This document shows positions 28,501 through 37,328 of a DNA stretch of 64,000 nucleotides, piece by piece. The notes under the pieces were generated by a model, which was given only the letters and a program-made list of their open reading frames with translations, was not told where the DNA came from and did not search any database. A program made the position numbers and the translations under genes. How positions within the stretch are numbered: position 1 is the first letter of the stretch; every line of letters begins with the position of its first letter. Origin of the DNA: Microbacterium salsuginis (GTDB lineage Bacteria > Actinomycetota > Actinomycetes > Actinomycetales > Microbacteriaceae); contig NZ_JABACI010000006.1 of the NCBI RefSeq assembly GCF_012524205.1, forward strand, positions 1-64,000, read 5' to 3'.

Positions 28501-28582
28501 CGCGTTTCGTCTCGCTCCGCTCGCTCAACGACCGAACCCTGCCGGTCGTTGAGCGAGCGAGGTACGAGCGAGACGAAACGCG
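28501..28582. repeat. Long palindromic intergenic element (REP-like)
   Basis: The left arm 28501-28534 (CGCGTTTCGTCTCGCTCCGC... GACCG) and right arm 28543-28582 are near-perfect complements with an 8-base loop; the right arm has a few extra bases. It lies between two convergent genes and probably also stops transcription both ways. I recall similar elements scattered in Microbacteriaceae genomes. Related half-copies occur inside both prepilin peptidase genes of this window. Confidence 0.88.
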
Positions 28583-28592
28583 TCCAGGGCGG

Positions 28593-30473
28593 CTACGGGG
28601 CGGGGTAGTCCACGACGTACTGCGGCGCGCCGGTGTTGGTGTTGTCGGCCTGGCCGCCGATGCCGTTCACGACGTGCTCGATGGTGCCGGCGCTCAGGTT
28701 CACCGTCACGATGTGGTGGAGCTGCACGCCGGGCGTCTGGGGCACCGAGAACCCGTTGGCCGTGACGATCGCCGGGTTGTTCTGGTTGAAGACGTACACG
28801 CCGGCGCCGTCGAGGCGGTGGGTCGTGACGTCGCCGGCGACCACGTAACCGGGGTATCCGAGCGTCCCGTCGGGCTGCGTCCAGTCCGCCTGCGTCGGCG
28901 GGTCGTACGGCAGCTCGTTCTGATAGAGCACCACGCGGCCGTTCTCGCCCTTCCACAGCGTGTTGTGCTGCTGGAAGTGCTCGACGAACAGGCCCGTCGC
29001 CGTGACGTCGTCGCCGGTGACGATGACGCCGTTCGTGCCGGTGTTGGTGTGCCATCGGTCGGTGTCGCCGTTGACGCCCTCGGTGAAGCCCTCGACGCCA
29101 TGATCGCCGCGCCATACCCAGGTGTGGTCGATCAGCACGTTGTCGGCGTTGACCTCGAGCGCCGTCGTGGTCTTGCCGATGTGGGGCCCGCCGACGCGGA
29201 AGTACACGTCGCTGAGCGTGATCGGATTCTCGGCATCGAGCGGTTTGCCGCCGTCGGCCTTGCCGACGCGCACCAGCACGGGCGAGAGCTCGGCGCCGGC
29301 GTCGATCGTGACTCCGGCGACCACGATGCCCTCGGCATCCTTCACCTCCAGCGGAGTCGCACCGCCGACAGCCGTCAGCGTCGCGTGCCCGAGTCCGAGC
29401 ACGACGGTGTCGGCGCGCTTGACCTCGATCGTGCGATCCACGTCGTAGACGCCGGGCGTGAGGATCAGGTGCTGACCTCGGGCCAGGGCGTTGTTGATGT
29501 CCTTCACCGAGTCGTCGGGCGTCGCGATGAAGAAGTCCGTGATCGGGATGCTGCGCCCGGCGGTCTCACCGTCGGCCCAGCTGATGCCGCGTGACTCGTG
29601 CTGCACGGCCGGCACGCGCACCTGGTAGCGACCGTCGTCGTCGACGTAGAGGTACGGCTTCTCGCGGCTGACGGGTGTCGAGTCGAGCGTCGTGTAAGGC
29701 GGGTTGGGGAAGGCGGCGTCATCGGGAGCGCCGACCACGCCCGAGAACACCTGGTTCCACACCGCGTTGGACCACCCGGCGACCTCGCTGTTGCGGATGA
29801 GCCACTGCTGCTGCGACCCGTTCGTCACCGAGGGCAGGCGCGAGTCGGCGATGAACCCGCCGCTCGCGTACTGCGGGCCCGCCGTGCAGTAGTCCATGAG
29901 CGACAGGTTGCCGCCTGACACGTCGAGCCGGCGCATCGAGACCGCCTGCGACACCGCCCAGAACTCGGCGCTGGCGCGGCAGCCGTCCTGGCCGGACTTG
30001 TCGATGTCGATCGAGAGGTTCGAGATCGTGCGCCAGAAGTTCACCAGCGCGAGGCAGTTCGCCGTGCCGCCGCCCTCGAGGCAGCGGTTGTACACCTCGA
30101 CGGCGCCGTGGATCGTGACGTCCTCGGGTGAGGCGCCCAGGCCCGAGATCTCGGTGTAGTAGCCGACCTTGGCCTGGAGCGGCTGCTCGACGGAGCCGTA
30201 CTGTCCGGGAAGGAAGTACACCGCCTGCCGGGCGGTGCTCATCTCAGCGTCGACCTGTTGCGCGTGCAGCGCATCGAGGTCGGCCTGAATCTGCGCCACG
30301 GGGGTGTCGGGACCGTAGATCGTGACGTTCGGCCCGAGATCCGGAGCGAACGGATCGACGGCTCGCGGTGGGGCGGCCATCGCGGGGGCAGCCAGCAGGG
30401 TGCCGGCGACGAGCGCGACGGCGCCGGCCACCGCGCCGAGACGCACGACGCGGCGGGCAGGGGGAGCGTGCAT
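28593..30473 (-). CDS. Secreted beta-helix protein, GH55-like
   Basis: A 626-residue exported protein. The signal peptide ends at AAPAMAAPP (about residue 35). The mature part is built of short beta strands with Gly/Asn turns, as in a right-handed parallel beta-helix, in two halves (about 60-270 and 310-600). Motifs YFLPGQYGS, VYNRCLEGGGTANCLALVNF and HLILTPGVYDVDR resemble actinobacterial proteins often labelled adenylyl cyclase or factor 5/8 type but related to exo-beta-1,3-glucanases of family GH55. The fold is clear; enzyme activity is inferred from recall. A role in fungal-glucan breakdown would fit. No carbohydrate-binding module is attached. Confidence 0.8.
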   Translation of the reverse strand: MHAPPARRVVRLGAVAGAVALVAGTLLAAPAMAAPPRAVDPFAPDLGPNVTIYGPDTPVAQIQADLDALHAQQVDAEMSTARQAVYFLPGQYGSVEQPLQAKVGYYTEISGLGASPEDVTIHGAVEVYNRCLEGGGTANCLALVNFWRTISNLSIDIDKSGQDGCRASAEFWAVSQAVSMRRLDVSGGNLSLMDYCTAGPQYASGGFIADSRLPSVTNGSQQQWLIRNSEVAGWSNAVWNQVFSGVVGAPDDAAFPNPPYTTLDSTPVSREKPYLYVDDDGRYQVRVPAVQHESRGISWADGETAGRSIPITDFFIATPDDSVKDINNALARGQHLILTPGVYDVDRTIEVKRADTVVLGLGHATLTAVGGATPLEVKDAEGIVVAGVTIDAGAELSPVLVRVGKADGGKPLDAENPITLSDVYFRVGGPHIGKTTTALEVNADNVLIDHTWVWRGDHGVEGFTEGVNGDTDRWHTNTGTNGVIVTGDDVTATGLFVEHFQQHNTLWKGENGRVVLYQNELPYDPPTQADWTQPDGTLGYPGYVVAGDVTTHRLDGAGVYVFNQNNPAIVTANGFSVPQTPGVQLHHIVTVNLSAGTIEHVVNGIGGQADNTNTGAPQYVVDYPAP

Positions 30474-30553
30474 GGACGAGTCCTCTCCATCGAGGTGGTG
30501 ACGCGGCGGATGCAGCGTTACTTACTGGACTGTAACCATTCGTGGGAGCGGTC

Positions 30554-32251
30554 TCAAGATCCAGTTCTCGTCCGTTCGAGGCGCTTCTCGCGTTCCTTCT
30601 GCTTGGCCTCCAGCGCGACCTGCTCGCCCTTCAGCGTCGACGCCGCGATCTGATCGAGCAGTCCCGAGCCCTTGTCGCGGAAGATCCGCCCGTACCGGAT
30701 GCGGCTGAACACGTCGACCATGCGGGTCGAGAGGTAGCCGATCGCGATGCGGCCGAGCAGCCACGCGGCGGCGAAGCCGTTGGCCACACCGACGACCGCG
30801 GTCGCGATCATCACCGCCGTCGATCCGCTTGTCGCGGACCACACGATCATGGCCACGGTCGGAGCGACGCCGATCGAGGTCGCTATCAGCGCGATCCACA
30901 CGTGCAACGCGATGTTGCCGTTGGCGTCGTTCGGTCCGACCCGGCGTCGCGGATCGACTCCCGGTGAGACGCCGACGGCCGAGGTCAGGATCGCGGCTCC
31001 GGCCGCGGCGCCCACCGTCGCCGGCAGCGCCGCGACGACGAAGGGGATGGCCCACCACGCCTGGGCGAGCAGGATGAACACGACCGAGACGAGGAGCGCA
31101 CGCGGCAGGAAGACGAGAGCCATCGCCCACTGACGGCCGCGCACGTCGGCGCGGACCGACGACGCGCTCTCGCCCACGATGTTCTGCCACACCGCCGAAC
31201 CGTCCTGGCCGTACAGGTTGCAGCCCGCCAGTGCGACCATGATGGCGACGATCACGCCCGCGAACGCGCCGGCGGGCGCGGTGTAGCCGCCGAGGAGCGC
31301 GAACACGCCGATGACGGCTCCCGTCCAGACCGCGGTGCTCGCCTCGAGTGCGCGCCACGGGTCCCGCCGCCACTGCCGCAGCTCCTTCATGACGACGGCG
31401 CCAGTGGGCGTGGCGGGAAGGATGCCGCCGCCGGCGACCAGCGACGTCGAGCGTGGTCGCCCCCGCCGGGCGGTGACTCGCTGCGAGCGCGGCACGAGCA
31501 GCGCGACCGTGCCGATGACGCACGCGACATCGAGCACCAGCAGTGCCGCGAGCAACGCGGCGGCCATGCCCCAGTCGCCCACCGCGGCGGACTCGACCGC
31601 GAGCACCGTCCACGAGGTCGGCAGCGCATCGAGCACGGCGGTGATCGGACCGGCCGGAAGACCGGTCTGCAGCAGCTGCGGGATCGACTGGAAGGCGACC
31701 GAGACGATCATCCAGCCCGCGAACATCGCGGCGAGGATGATGCCCCACTGCACCCCCGCGATCTCGATGCCCAGCCGCGTGCGCATCGCCGCACCCAGCG
31801 CGCCGTAGACCAGCCGCGAGAGCGCGATGACGAGGACCCACGTGAGAACTGCTCCGACCACGGCCACGATGATCGTCGCCGGGTCGAGGACCGCGGCGTG
31901 CCAGCTCACCGCCAGGAACGCCAGCAGCACGTAGGTCGCCGCCACACCCACGTACACCGTGGCCAGCAGCCCCCGCCCGAGCTGACTGCGCGACAGCGGG
32001 AGCAGCGAGAAGTAGTCGGCGCGGAGCACCCCGGCACCGCTCATCAGCACCGGCCCGAACATGCCGCCGACGAGCCACGTCGCGAAGACCAGCGTGAGGA
32101 CGTCGTGACGGATGGCCGTGTCTGCGGCGAGGGCGGCCCCTGCCCACGTCGCCGCGACGAGAAGCGCGCCGATCACCCAGCCGGCGCGGCGCAGCCCCGC
32201 CGAGGAGTTGCGCAGCATCGCGAACTTGAGCGAGATCAGCCACCGATCCAC
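30554..32251 (-). CDS. ABC transporter permease
   Basis: A 565-residue membrane protein with roughly 12 hydrophobic helices and a cytoplasmic loop (about 255-300, PRSQRVTARRGRPRSTS). A basic tail (KQKEREKRLERTRT) ends it. The GTG start overlaps the ATPase gene stop by 16 bases, so the two form one exporter unit. This large fused permease type is common in actinobacteria; its substrate is unknown. Confidence 0.87.
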   Translation of the reverse strand: MDRWLISLKFAMLRNSSAGLRRAGWVIGALLVAATWAGAALAADTAIRHDVLTLVFATWLVGGMFGPVLMSGAGVLRADYFSLLPLSRSQLGRGLLATVYVGVAATYVLLAFLAVSWHAAVLDPATIIVAVVGAVLTWVLVIALSRLVYGALGAAMRTRLGIEIAGVQWGIILAAMFAGWMIVSVAFQSIPQLLQTGLPAGPITAVLDALPTSWTVLAVESAAVGDWGMAAALLAALLVLDVACVIGTVALLVPRSQRVTARRGRPRSTSLVAGGGILPATPTGAVVMKELRQWRRDPWRALEASTAVWTGAVIGVFALLGGYTAPAGAFAGVIVAIMVALAGCNLYGQDGSAVWQNIVGESASSVRADVRGRQWAMALVFLPRALLVSVVFILLAQAWWAIPFVVAALPATVGAAAGAAILTSAVGVSPGVDPRRRVGPNDANGNIALHVWIALIATSIGVAPTVAMIVWSATSGSTAVMIATAVVGVANGFAAAWLLGRIAIGYLSTRMVDVFSRIRYGRIFRDKGSGLLDQIAASTLKGEQVALEAKQKEREKRLERTRTGS

Positions 32252-33015
32252 GACAGCTCCTCCTCATCGAACTCGGGAGCGCCGACGAGCTCGACGAACC
32301 GGTCCTCGAGACTGGACCCTGCCCGCACCTCGTCGAGCGTGCCCTGCGCCAGCACTCGGCCGTGGGCGACGATCGCGACCCGGTCGCACAGCTGCTCGAC
32401 CAAGGCCATGACGTGGCTCGAGATGATGACCGAGCCACCCGTCTCGGTGAATCGCCGCAGGATCCGGGTGAGCACGCGCGCACTCACCGGGTCGACCGCC
32501 TCGTACGGCTCGTCGAGCACCAGCACGCGCGGCGTGTGCAGCAAGGCGGTCGCCAGGCCGATCTTCTTGCGCATGCCGGTGGAGTACTCGCCGACCAGCG
32601 TGCCCAGGCGCTCGGCCTCGTCCAGCTCGAGGATGCGCAGCAGCTCTGCGGTGCGGGCCGCAACGGTCTCGGCCGGCATGCCACGGAAGCGTCCCCAGTA
32701 GGTGAGCAGCTCGCCGCCCGTCAGCCGCTCGGGAAGCGCAAGCCCGTCCGGAAGGACGCCCAGGCGCCGCTTGGATTCGACCGGATCGGACCACACGTCC
32801 AATCCCTGCACGAACGCCTTGCCGGACGAGGGCCGCAGCAGGCCGACGGCCATCGAGAGCGCCGTCGTCTTGCCGGCGCCGTTGGGCCCGACCACGCCGA
32901 AGAACGAGCCGACGGGAACGGTGAGGTCGATGTCGTCGACGGCGACCTTGTCGCCGAACTCTCGGCGCAGGGCGCGCATCTCCAGGGCCGGTGTGTCGTC
33001 GCGAGGTGCTGTCAT
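32236..33015 (-). CDS. ABC transporter ATP-binding protein
   Basis: A 259-residue ATPase. Walker A GPNGAGKTTAL, signature YSTGMRKKIGLA, Walker B VLVLDEPYEAVDP and the switch His in IISSHVM are all intact. It pairs with the overlapping permease gene. It is divergent from a two-component system, which often controls such exporters (context inference). ATG 33015 was chosen over an in-frame upstream ATG because conserved sequence begins at LEMRALRREFGD. Confidence 0.93.
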   Translation of the reverse strand: MTAPRDDTPALEMRALRREFGDKVAVDDIDLTVPVGSFFGVVGPNGAGKTTALSMAVGLLRPSSGKAFVQGLDVWSDPVESKRRLGVLPDGLALPERLTGGELLTYWGRFRGMPAETVAARTAELLRILELDEAERLGTLVGEYSTGMRKKIGLATALLHTPRVLVLDEPYEAVDPVSARVLTRILRRFTETGGSVIISSHVMALVEQLCDRVAIVAHGRVLAQGTLDEVRAGSSLEDRFVELVGAPEFDEEELSWIGG

Positions 33016-33100
33016 GACTCCATTCCACGCCGGCAGAGCGTCGCGCGCGCCGGTCGATCGGCCAGACTCCGCGCCGATCGGCCAGGACAATACGGTCGAG

Positions 33101-33118
33101 CGGATGCCGCGGCATCCG
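33101..33118. repeat. GCATCC palindrome between divergent operons
   Basis: CGGATGCCGCGGCATCCG is an 18-base perfect palindrome made of two inverted copies of the frequent GGCATCCG word. It sits 20 bases before the kinase start and may also act as an operator for the divergent genes. The 16-base core recurs in recN at 5620-5635. Confidence 0.75.
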
Positions 33119-33137
33119 TCGTCCGTATCATCGAGGC

Positions 33138-34334
33138 ATGGCGACCTCTGCGACGTGGCGGCGGGTGGCCGAACGCTTGTCGCCCGCGGCGGGACGCACG
33201 CGCGGGGAATGGGTGACCGATTGCCTGCTGTTCGCGCTCGCTCTCCTTGTCGGCTGGGTGACGGCGAGCCCGAGCGCCTACCCGGAGGTCGGTGGATGGT
33301 GGTGGCCGTGGGACATCGCCCTGGGGGTCCTCTCGTCGGCCGCGATCTGGTGGACGCGGCGCTATCCCGTCGCGGTCGGCGTCCTGCTGATCGTGCCCGG
33401 CGCCGTGTCGATCACCGCGATGGTCGGCGCGCTGGTCGCGGTCTACCGGATGGGGCTGCTGGCGCCGATCCGCTGGGCGCTGCTGCTGACGACGCTGCAC
33501 GTCCTCGCTGCTCTGCCGTACCACGCGGTCGCTCCGGTGCCGGGCATGACGTGGCTCGTGTGGCTCATCGTCGTGCCGCTCATGTACGCGCTCTCGCTGT
33601 GCATCGGCCTTCTCGGGCGGGCGCGGCGGCAGCTGATCGTCGGGCTGCGGGAGGAGGCGGCGCGCGACCGCGAGCGCTACGAGGAGCGTCTCGCGACGAC
33701 GCAGCGCGACGAACGGGAGCGCATCGCACGAGAGATGCACGACGTGCTCGCGCATCGCATCTCGCTGCTGTCGATGCACGCAGGTGCATTGGAGTACCGC
33801 GCGCGCTCCCCGCATCCGCCCGATCCGATCGAGCTGCAGGAGTCGGCAGGCGTGATCCGTCAGAACGCCCAGGGAGCCGTCGAGGACCTGCGCGAGCTTC
33901 TCGGCTTGCTGCGCAGCGACGGCGAACTGGGCGCTGCGGCGCCGCAACCGCGCCTGACCGACCTGGACAGGCTGCTGGACGACGCCGCGGCTGCGGGGCA
34001 GCACGTCGATTTCGACAGCGACGCGCGGCCCGAGCGGCTGCGCGAGACCACGCAGCGCGCGGCGTACCGCGTGGTGCAGGAAGCGCTCACCAACGCCCGC
34101 AAGCACGCGCCGGCCGCGCCCGTCACGGTGCGGCTGCACCAGGACCGCGCGCAGTTGACCGTCACGACCTCCAACCCCGTCCCGCCGGGCATCACGCGCG
34201 GGGACGTGCCCGCCCAGGGCAACGGGTTGATCGGACTCGAGGAGCGGGTGCGGATCGAGGGCGGGTCGTTCCGCGCCGGAGTCGAGGACGGCGAGTTCCG
34301 TCTCGTCGCCGAGCTTCCGGCGGGCACGCGATGA
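33138..34334 (+). CDS. Two-component sensor histidine kinase
   Basis: A 398-residue kinase with about five N-terminal membrane helices (residues 20-155) and no large sensor domain. A HisKA_3 dimerisation helix carries the phospho-His in REMHDVLAHRISLL (near residue 199). The ATPase domain has EALTNARKHAP (N box) and GNGLIGLEERV (G box). This NarL/DesK-type kinase pairs with the overlapping LuxR-type regulator. A divergent ABC exporter may be its target. Confidence 0.93.
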   Translation: MATSATWRRVAERLSPAAGRTRGEWVTDCLLFALALLVGWVTASPSAYPEVGGWWWPWDIALGVLSSAAIWWTRRYPVAVGVLLIVPGAVSITAMVGALVAVYRMGLLAPIRWALLLTTLHVLAALPYHAVAPVPGMTWLVWLIVVPLMYALSLCIGLLGRARRQLIVGLREEAARDRERYEERLATTQRDERERIAREMHDVLAHRISLLSMHAGALEYRARSPHPPDPIELQESAGVIRQNAQGAVEDLRELLGLLRSDGELGAAAPQPRLTDLDRLLDDAAAAGQHVDFDSDARPERLRETTQRAAYRVVQEALTNARKHAPAAPVTVRLHQDRAQLTVTTSNPVPPGITRGDVPAQGNGLIGLEERVRIEGGSFRAGVEDGEFRLVAELPAGTR

Positions 34335-34984
34335 GCGTGCGGGTGCTGCTCGTCGACGACGATCCGCTCGTGATCGCGGGCCTGCGGATGCTTCTCGCCG
34401 GCGACCCGCGGATCGACGTGGTCGGCGAGGCCGGCGACGGGCGTGAGCTGACCCCGTCGGTCGTCCGGGAGCGGCCCGATGTGGTCCTGCTCGACGTTCG
34501 CATGCCAGGGATGGACGGCGTAACGGCATTGCGCGAGCTGCGCGCGGCGGTCCGTGAGCAGCCCGCGGTCGTGATGCTCACGACCTTCGGTGCGGAGCCG
34601 ATCGTGCTCGATGCACTGCGGGCCGGGGCATCCGGATTCCTTCTCAAGCACACGCCGCCCGACCAGATCATCGCCGCGATTCACGCGGCCGCCGCGGGCG
34701 AGTCGAGCGTGTCGCCGGTCGTGCTGCGCCAGCTGATCGATCACGTCGCCACAGAGGGTAGACCGGCCGCGGAGGATCCGCTCGAGGGACTGAGCGACCG
34801 CGAGCGCGAGGTCGCCCTGGCTGTCGCCGACGGGCTGGGCAACGCCGAGATCAGCGAGCGCCTCTACCTCTCGGTCGGCAGCGTCAAGGCTCACATCTCG
34901 TCGTCCCTGAGCAAGCTCGGCCTCGACAACCGCGTGCAGCTGGCCGTCGCCGCGCACGAGTCCCGCCGGCGCAGCGGACGGTGA
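34331..34984 (+). CDS. NarL/LuxR-family response regulator
   Basis: A 217-residue regulator. The receiver domain has the acidic pair in VLLVDDDP and phospho-Asp in VVLLDVRMPGMDG (near residue 55), with Lys in GFLLKHTPPDQ. A LuxR-type helix-turn-helix (LSDREREVALAVADGLGNAE, about 155-210) follows. ATG 34331 overlaps the kinase stop (ATGA). Confidence 0.94.
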   Translation: MSVRVLLVDDDPLVIAGLRMLLAGDPRIDVVGEAGDGRELTPSVVRERPDVVLLDVRMPGMDGVTALRELRAAVREQPAVVMLTTFGAEPIVLDALRAGASGFLLKHTPPDQIIAAIHAAAAGESSVSPVVLRQLIDHVATEGRPAAEDPLEGLSDREREVALAVADGLGNAEISERLYLSVGSVKAHISSSLSKLGLDNRVQLAVAAHESRRRSGR

Positions 34985-35859
34985 GCGAACCCGAGACGAC
35001 TCGAAATCGCGAGTCGGCAGGGCGCGCCGCCCACGTCGCAAGGCGGGAGTATCGTGTGGCTGTGCCCCTCGTCCCGCGCATCGTCGTCGTCATTCCGTGC
35101 CGCGACGACGCGGACTTCCTCGAGGAGTGCCTCGCCGCGCTCGATGCGCAGACGCACGCCGCAGATCAGGTGATCGTGGTCGACAACGGCAGCGCGGATG
35201 CCTCGGCCGACGTCGCGCGCCGCCACGGCGCGGTCGTGGTCACCGAGCCCGTGATCGGCATCTGGCCGGCTGCCGCGCGTGGCTATGACGAGGCGATGGG
35301 TGAGGCCGACATCATCGCCCGGCTCGACGCGGACTCGCGCCCGCACCCCGACTGGATCGCACGGCTGGTGCGCGCGTTCGTCGCGGACCCTTCGCTCGGC
35401 GTGCTGACCGGCAGTGCGGAGTTCTACGGCGGCTCTCCGCTCCAGAACTACCTGGGCGAGCGCTGGTACATCGGCGGCGGGCACTACTGGATCAAGAAAT
35501 GGCTCGGCATCCCGCTCGTCTTCGGCTCGAACTTCGCGATGCGGACGGGCGTCTGGGAGCGGGTTCGGGAGCAGGTGGACCGCGGCAACGACCGAATCCA
35601 CGACGATCTGGACCTCACGATCCGCCTTCGCGCCTCGGATGGCGTGCGTTACGACCCCCAGTTGAGGATGCCTGTCTCAGCACGGCCGGTGCAGACGTTG
35701 TCCGGTTTGTCGCGGCGCATCGCGAAGGTGGCGACGACGTTCGCGGTGAGCTGGCCAGAGGGCGCCGCGTGGCGTCGTCGCGAGGCGCCGGCCGAGGCCG
35801 ATGCGGTCCCGAACTGGGAACCCGAGAGCGACGAATGGGCACCCCGCTACGGCGGCTGA
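34981..35859 (+). CDS. Family 2 glycosyltransferase
   Basis: A 292-residue GT-A enzyme. The N-terminal nucleotide site is IVVVIPCRDDADFLEECLAA, the metal-binding DxD lies in ARLDADSRPHPDW, and the later acceptor/base motif is HDDLDLTIRL. A hydrophobic stretch is limited, so it is likely cytoplasmic or peripheral. GTG 34981 overlaps the regulator stop; GTG 35062 is an equally plausible start at the beginning of conserved sequence. Donor and acceptor are unknown. Confidence 0.88.
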   Translation: MSEPETTRNRESAGRAAHVARREYRVAVPLVPRIVVVIPCRDDADFLEECLAALDAQTHAADQVIVVDNGSADASADVARRHGAVVVTEPVIGIWPAAARGYDEAMGEADIIARLDADSRPHPDWIARLVRAFVADPSLGVLTGSAEFYGGSPLQNYLGERWYIGGGHYWIKKWLGIPLVFGSNFAMRTGVWERVREQVDRGNDRIHDDLDLTIRLRASDGVRYDPQLRMPVSARPVQTLSGLSRRIAKVATTFAVSWPEGAAWRRREAPAEADAVPNWEPESDEWAPRYGG

Positions 35860-35875
35860 ACCGAGGGAGCGCGAC

Positions 35876-36304
35876 ATGCTGGAACTCACCGAAGAGGCGC
35901 TGGTTGCGGCATCCGTCGATACCGTGTGGGCGGACTTCACCGAGTCTCACCGGCTCGCCGAATGGATCTGGCCGCCGCGGTTCGAGACGACCGCTCTGGT
36001 CGAGCAGCGAGAGCTCGGGAGGTGGCACATCCGCTCGGATGTGGCCGAGCTCGCGGTGGAGGCCACCGTGCTGACGGTCGATCGGCCGAAGTCGCTGCGG
36101 CTCGCGTGGAAGTGGGCAGGTGAGGAGCACGCGACGGACGTCGAGATCACGCTCGCGGCCGCGGCAGACGGCGCCACGCGCGTGATCGTGCGGCACACGG
36201 GCTTCGTCTCGGCCGACGAGCGGGCGAGCCACATCGAGGGCTGGTCGAACTGCCTGCAGCGCTTGATCGACCGGTACGGCGGCACGCCCGGCGAGCATCT
36301 CTGA
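35876..36304 (+). CDS. SRPBCC-family (START-like) protein
   Basis: A 142-residue protein of the activator-of-Hsp90-homologue/SRPBCC type. The pattern ASVDTVWADFTESHRLAEWI near the start and HIEGWSNCLQRLIDRY at the end are characteristic. The fold binds a hydrophobic ligand; no ligand can be inferred. GGGAGC precedes ATG 35876. Confidence 0.85.
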   Translation: MLELTEEALVAASVDTVWADFTESHRLAEWIWPPRFETTALVEQRELGRWHIRSDVAELAVEATVLTVDRPKSLRLAWKWAGEEHATDVEITLAAAADGATRVIVRHTGFVSADERASHIEGWSNCLQRLIDRYGGTPGEHL

Positions 36305-36338
36305 CGCGCGAGTCGGACGTCTTGACTAGCCTCGCAGT

Positions 36339-36638
36339 GTGATCATCGAGTTCGAGTCCGACGTGTTCCGGTGGAGCGCGCGCGACGACATGGCCATGTA
36401 CCTGACGGCGGTGCCGCCCGAGCTCGGCGAAGACATCCGCGAGATCCCTCGCCCCTACCGAGGGTTCGGAGCGGTCCGCGTGCGCGCACGCATCGGCAGG
36501 TCGGAATGGACGACCTCGATCTTCCCCGATTCGAAGAGCGGCTCGTACGTGCTTCCGCTCAAGAAATCGGTGCGGGATGCCGAGGGCATCGTCGAGGGTG
36601 GACCGGTGGTTGTCCGGATCGAAGTGCTCGACGCCTGA
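36339..36638 (+). CDS. DUF1905-family protein
   Basis: A 99-residue beta-rich protein with the DUF1905 pattern: FESDVFRWSARDDMAMYLTA, YRGFGAVRVRARIG and GSYVLPLKKSVRDAEGI. The start is a GTG with a TAGCCT hexamer 6 bases before it, suggesting a leaderless message. Function unknown. Confidence 0.85.
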   Translation: MIIEFESDVFRWSARDDMAMYLTAVPPELGEDIREIPRPYRGFGAVRVRARIGRSEWTTSIFPDSKSGSYVLPLKKSVRDAEGIVEGGPVVVRIEVLDA

Positions 36639-36642
36639 GGCG

Positions 36643-36674
36643 TTCCTCAGCAGTTTGCTCAACGTCCTGAGGAA
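36643..36674 (+). terminator. Hairpin after DUF1905 gene
   Basis: TTCCTCAG (36643-36650) and CTGAGGAA (36667-36674) form an 8-bp stem with a 16-base loop, four bases after the stop codon. A T-tract is absent, so termination is possible but not certain. Confidence 0.45.
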
Positions 36675-36712
36675 TCATTGATCGCATCTTGAGCGAGCTG
36701 GCTTGACTCGAG

Positions 36713-36728
36713 ATGAGAGTTCTCTCAT
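36713..36728. promoter_or_regulatory. Palindrome upstream of first pilin gene
   Basis: ATGAGAG TT CTCTCAT is a 7-bp inverted repeat with a 2-base centre, 131 bases before the pilin ATG. Its symmetry and AT content fit an operator for a dimeric regulator. No such site is seen before the second cluster. Confidence 0.35.
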
Positions 36729-36808
36729 GATTGTCCGCGGGGGTTGGGAACATGCACTCGCATGGTTTCGATCGCCAGCCTGAACTGACTGGGCGACTGG
36801 GCGAAAAC

Positions 36809-36822
36809 GCGGTCTGATCAGG
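36809..36822 (+). promoter_or_regulatory. Shared 14-base pilin upstream word, copy 1
   Basis: GCGGTCTGATCAGG ends 36 bases before the first pilin ATG. The same 14 bases occur at 47255-47268 upstream of the second pilin. The centre CTGATCAG is palindromic. Confidence 0.45.
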
Positions 36823-36858
36823 GATGTCTTCTGTCATCCTTAGAGAAAGAGAACCGCA

Positions 36859-37266
36859 ATGCGTTCCTTCGTGCGTAATTACATCCAGGCCGAGAAGGCC
36901 CGCCGTGAGGAGTCCGGTGAGGCCGGCTTCTCGCTCATCGAGCTCATCGTCGTCGTCGTGATCCTCGGCGTTCTCGCTGCCGTGGCGATCCCGATCTTCA
37001 TGAGCCTTCAGGCAGACGCCGAGCGCAACGCTCTCGAGACCACCGCCGCGAACGGGGCGAGCCAGGCTGCCTCGGCGATCGCTCAAGACGGGCTGACAGG
37101 GTTCGACTTCGCGAACTTGAACAGCGACGACGTAACCGTTAACTGGGTTGGCACTGATCGGTCACTGGATGGGTTCTGCGTCTCGGCCGCGCGCGGAACT
37201 GCAACCTCGGGTGTCGACTTCGCCACCTCTGGCCCCGGCTGCCCGCCAGCGACTACCACTCCCTGA
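36859..37266 (+). CDS. Type IV major pilin, cluster 1
   Basis: A 135-residue prepilin. A 23-residue, Lys/Arg/Glu-rich leader ends in EAG, with cleavage before FSLIELIVVVVILGVLAAVA; Glu5 of the mature protein is present. The hydrophobic helix runs to about residue 53. The short head holds two cysteines (DGFC and GPGC) that can form the C-terminal disulfide loop typical of type IVa pilins. A GAGAAAGAG ribosome site precedes ATG 36859. A strong hairpin lies between this gene and the next. It is paralogous to the pilin at 47511: leader and helix are alike, heads differ strongly. Confidence 0.93.
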   Translation: MRSFVRNYIQAEKARREESGEAGFSLIELIVVVVILGVLAAVAIPIFMSLQADAERNALETTAANGASQAASAIAQDGLTGFDFANLNSDDVTVNWVGTDRSLDGFCVSAARGTATSGVDFATSGPGCPPATTTP

Positions 37267-37286
37267 TACCCGTTCCAGCGAACGAT

Positions 37287-37324
37287 CGGCCAGGTCCGGG
37301 CCCGGGGGGCACCGGACCTGGCCG
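37287..37324 (+). terminator. Intra-operon hairpin after pilin 1
   Basis: Perfect 13-bp arms (CGGCCAGGTCCGG, 37287-37299, and 37312-37324) with a 12-base loop lie between the pilin stop and the next start (ATG 37329). No T-tract follows. It probably lowers downstream transcription or protects the pilin mRNA end, giving excess pilin. Confidence 0.75.
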
Positions 37325-37328
37325 AACC

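Noticed and set aside
36686..36712. HAIR-type heat-shock operator (CTTGAG...CTCAAG) before pilin 1
   Set aside because: CTTGAGC is present, but the second half-site reads CTTGACTCGAG and lacks the ACTCAAG arm at seven bases.
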